A stretch of 5,731 nucleotides of DNA, from contig CALZHO010000064.1 of the NCBI GenBank assembly GCA_945787425.1, positions 1 to 5,731 on the forward strand, in the 5' to 3' direction. The stretch is from an uncultured Bacteroidales bacterium. Its GTDB lineage: Bacteria > Bacteroidota > Bacteroidia > Bacteroidales > Paludibacteraceae. Under the pieces are notes generated by a model. The model was not told the DNA's origin. It searched no databases and was given only the letters and a program-made list of their open reading frames with translations. Both the position numbers and the translations under genes were made by a program. Positions 5,666 through 5,731 of this stretch are shown one piece after another; positions within the stretch are counted from its first letter, which is position 1, and each line of letters starts with the position of its first letter.

Positions 5666-5697
5666 CAAAGATACACATTTTTTTTGAGATGTGCAAG
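5666..5697 (-). promoter_or_regulatory. Standard Bacteroidota promoter of the DUF4160-DUF2442 operon (-33 CTTG, 20 nt, -7 TATCTTTG)
   Basis: On the minus strand, CTTG (5697-5694) and TATCTTTG (5673-5666) are separated by 20 nt, with the same elements and spacing as the WYL promoter. The sequence after the -7 box (CAGCCGA) is identical to that of the HAD operon promoter. The rest of the right end, 5698-5731, shows nothing further. Confidence 0.75.
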
Positions 5698-5731
5698 AAA
5701 AAACAAATTTTAGGGTGATTTTTCTGGTGTG

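Overview
The window reads as a piece of a Bacteroidota chromosome or genomic island, most likely from a Bacteroidales member. Base composition is AT-rich, and the start regions show no clear Shine-Dalgarno sequences. Every transcription unit is preceded by the Bacteroidota -7 hexamer-like box TAnnTTTG. Two of these units also have a TTG-type -33 box at a 20-nt spacing. All seven supported genes lie on the minus strand, so the description below runs from high to low coordinates.

Unit A (about 5697 to 4931) has a standard promoter followed by two small genes, DUF4160 (100 aa) and DUF2442 (83 aa), separated by 2 nt. A strong rho-independent terminator follows about 110 nt downstream. Unit B (4920 to 3952) has its own standard promoter and encodes a 302-aa WYL-domain transcriptional regulator with an N-terminal helix-turn-helix. 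The promoter position shows that the start is the internal ATG at 4860, not the upstream ATG at 4902.

Unit C (3930 to 1473) encodes a HAD phosphatase-like protein of the 'Swiss Army Knife' RNA-repair type (176 aa), then a 610-aa protein that appears to carry two PD-(D/E)XK nuclease-like domains. Unit D (1437 to the left edge) encodes a 276-aa unrecognised protein. One nucleotide after its stop begins an open frame that runs off the window and matches the start of the DnaE polymerase core. In that frame the usual N-terminal PHP domain is absent and a short FtsK-gamma-like winged helix stands in its place.

The main hidden signal is that units C and D share a bespoke promoter: GTGCCA-N5-TGGCAC, exactly 10 nt, then TAATTTTGCAGC. 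The palindrome sits where a -33 box should be, and neither promoter has a recognisable -33 box. The WYL-gene promoter and the DUF4160 promoter have normal -33 boxes and no palindrome. The simplest reading is that the WYL protein, or another dimeric regulator, controls units C and D as one regulon. That would join a HAD, a nuclease, a nuclease-like protein and a polymerase-like protein into a candidate nucleic-acid-directed (possibly anti-phage) system. The function is inference; the shared sites and the gene order are visible in the sequence.
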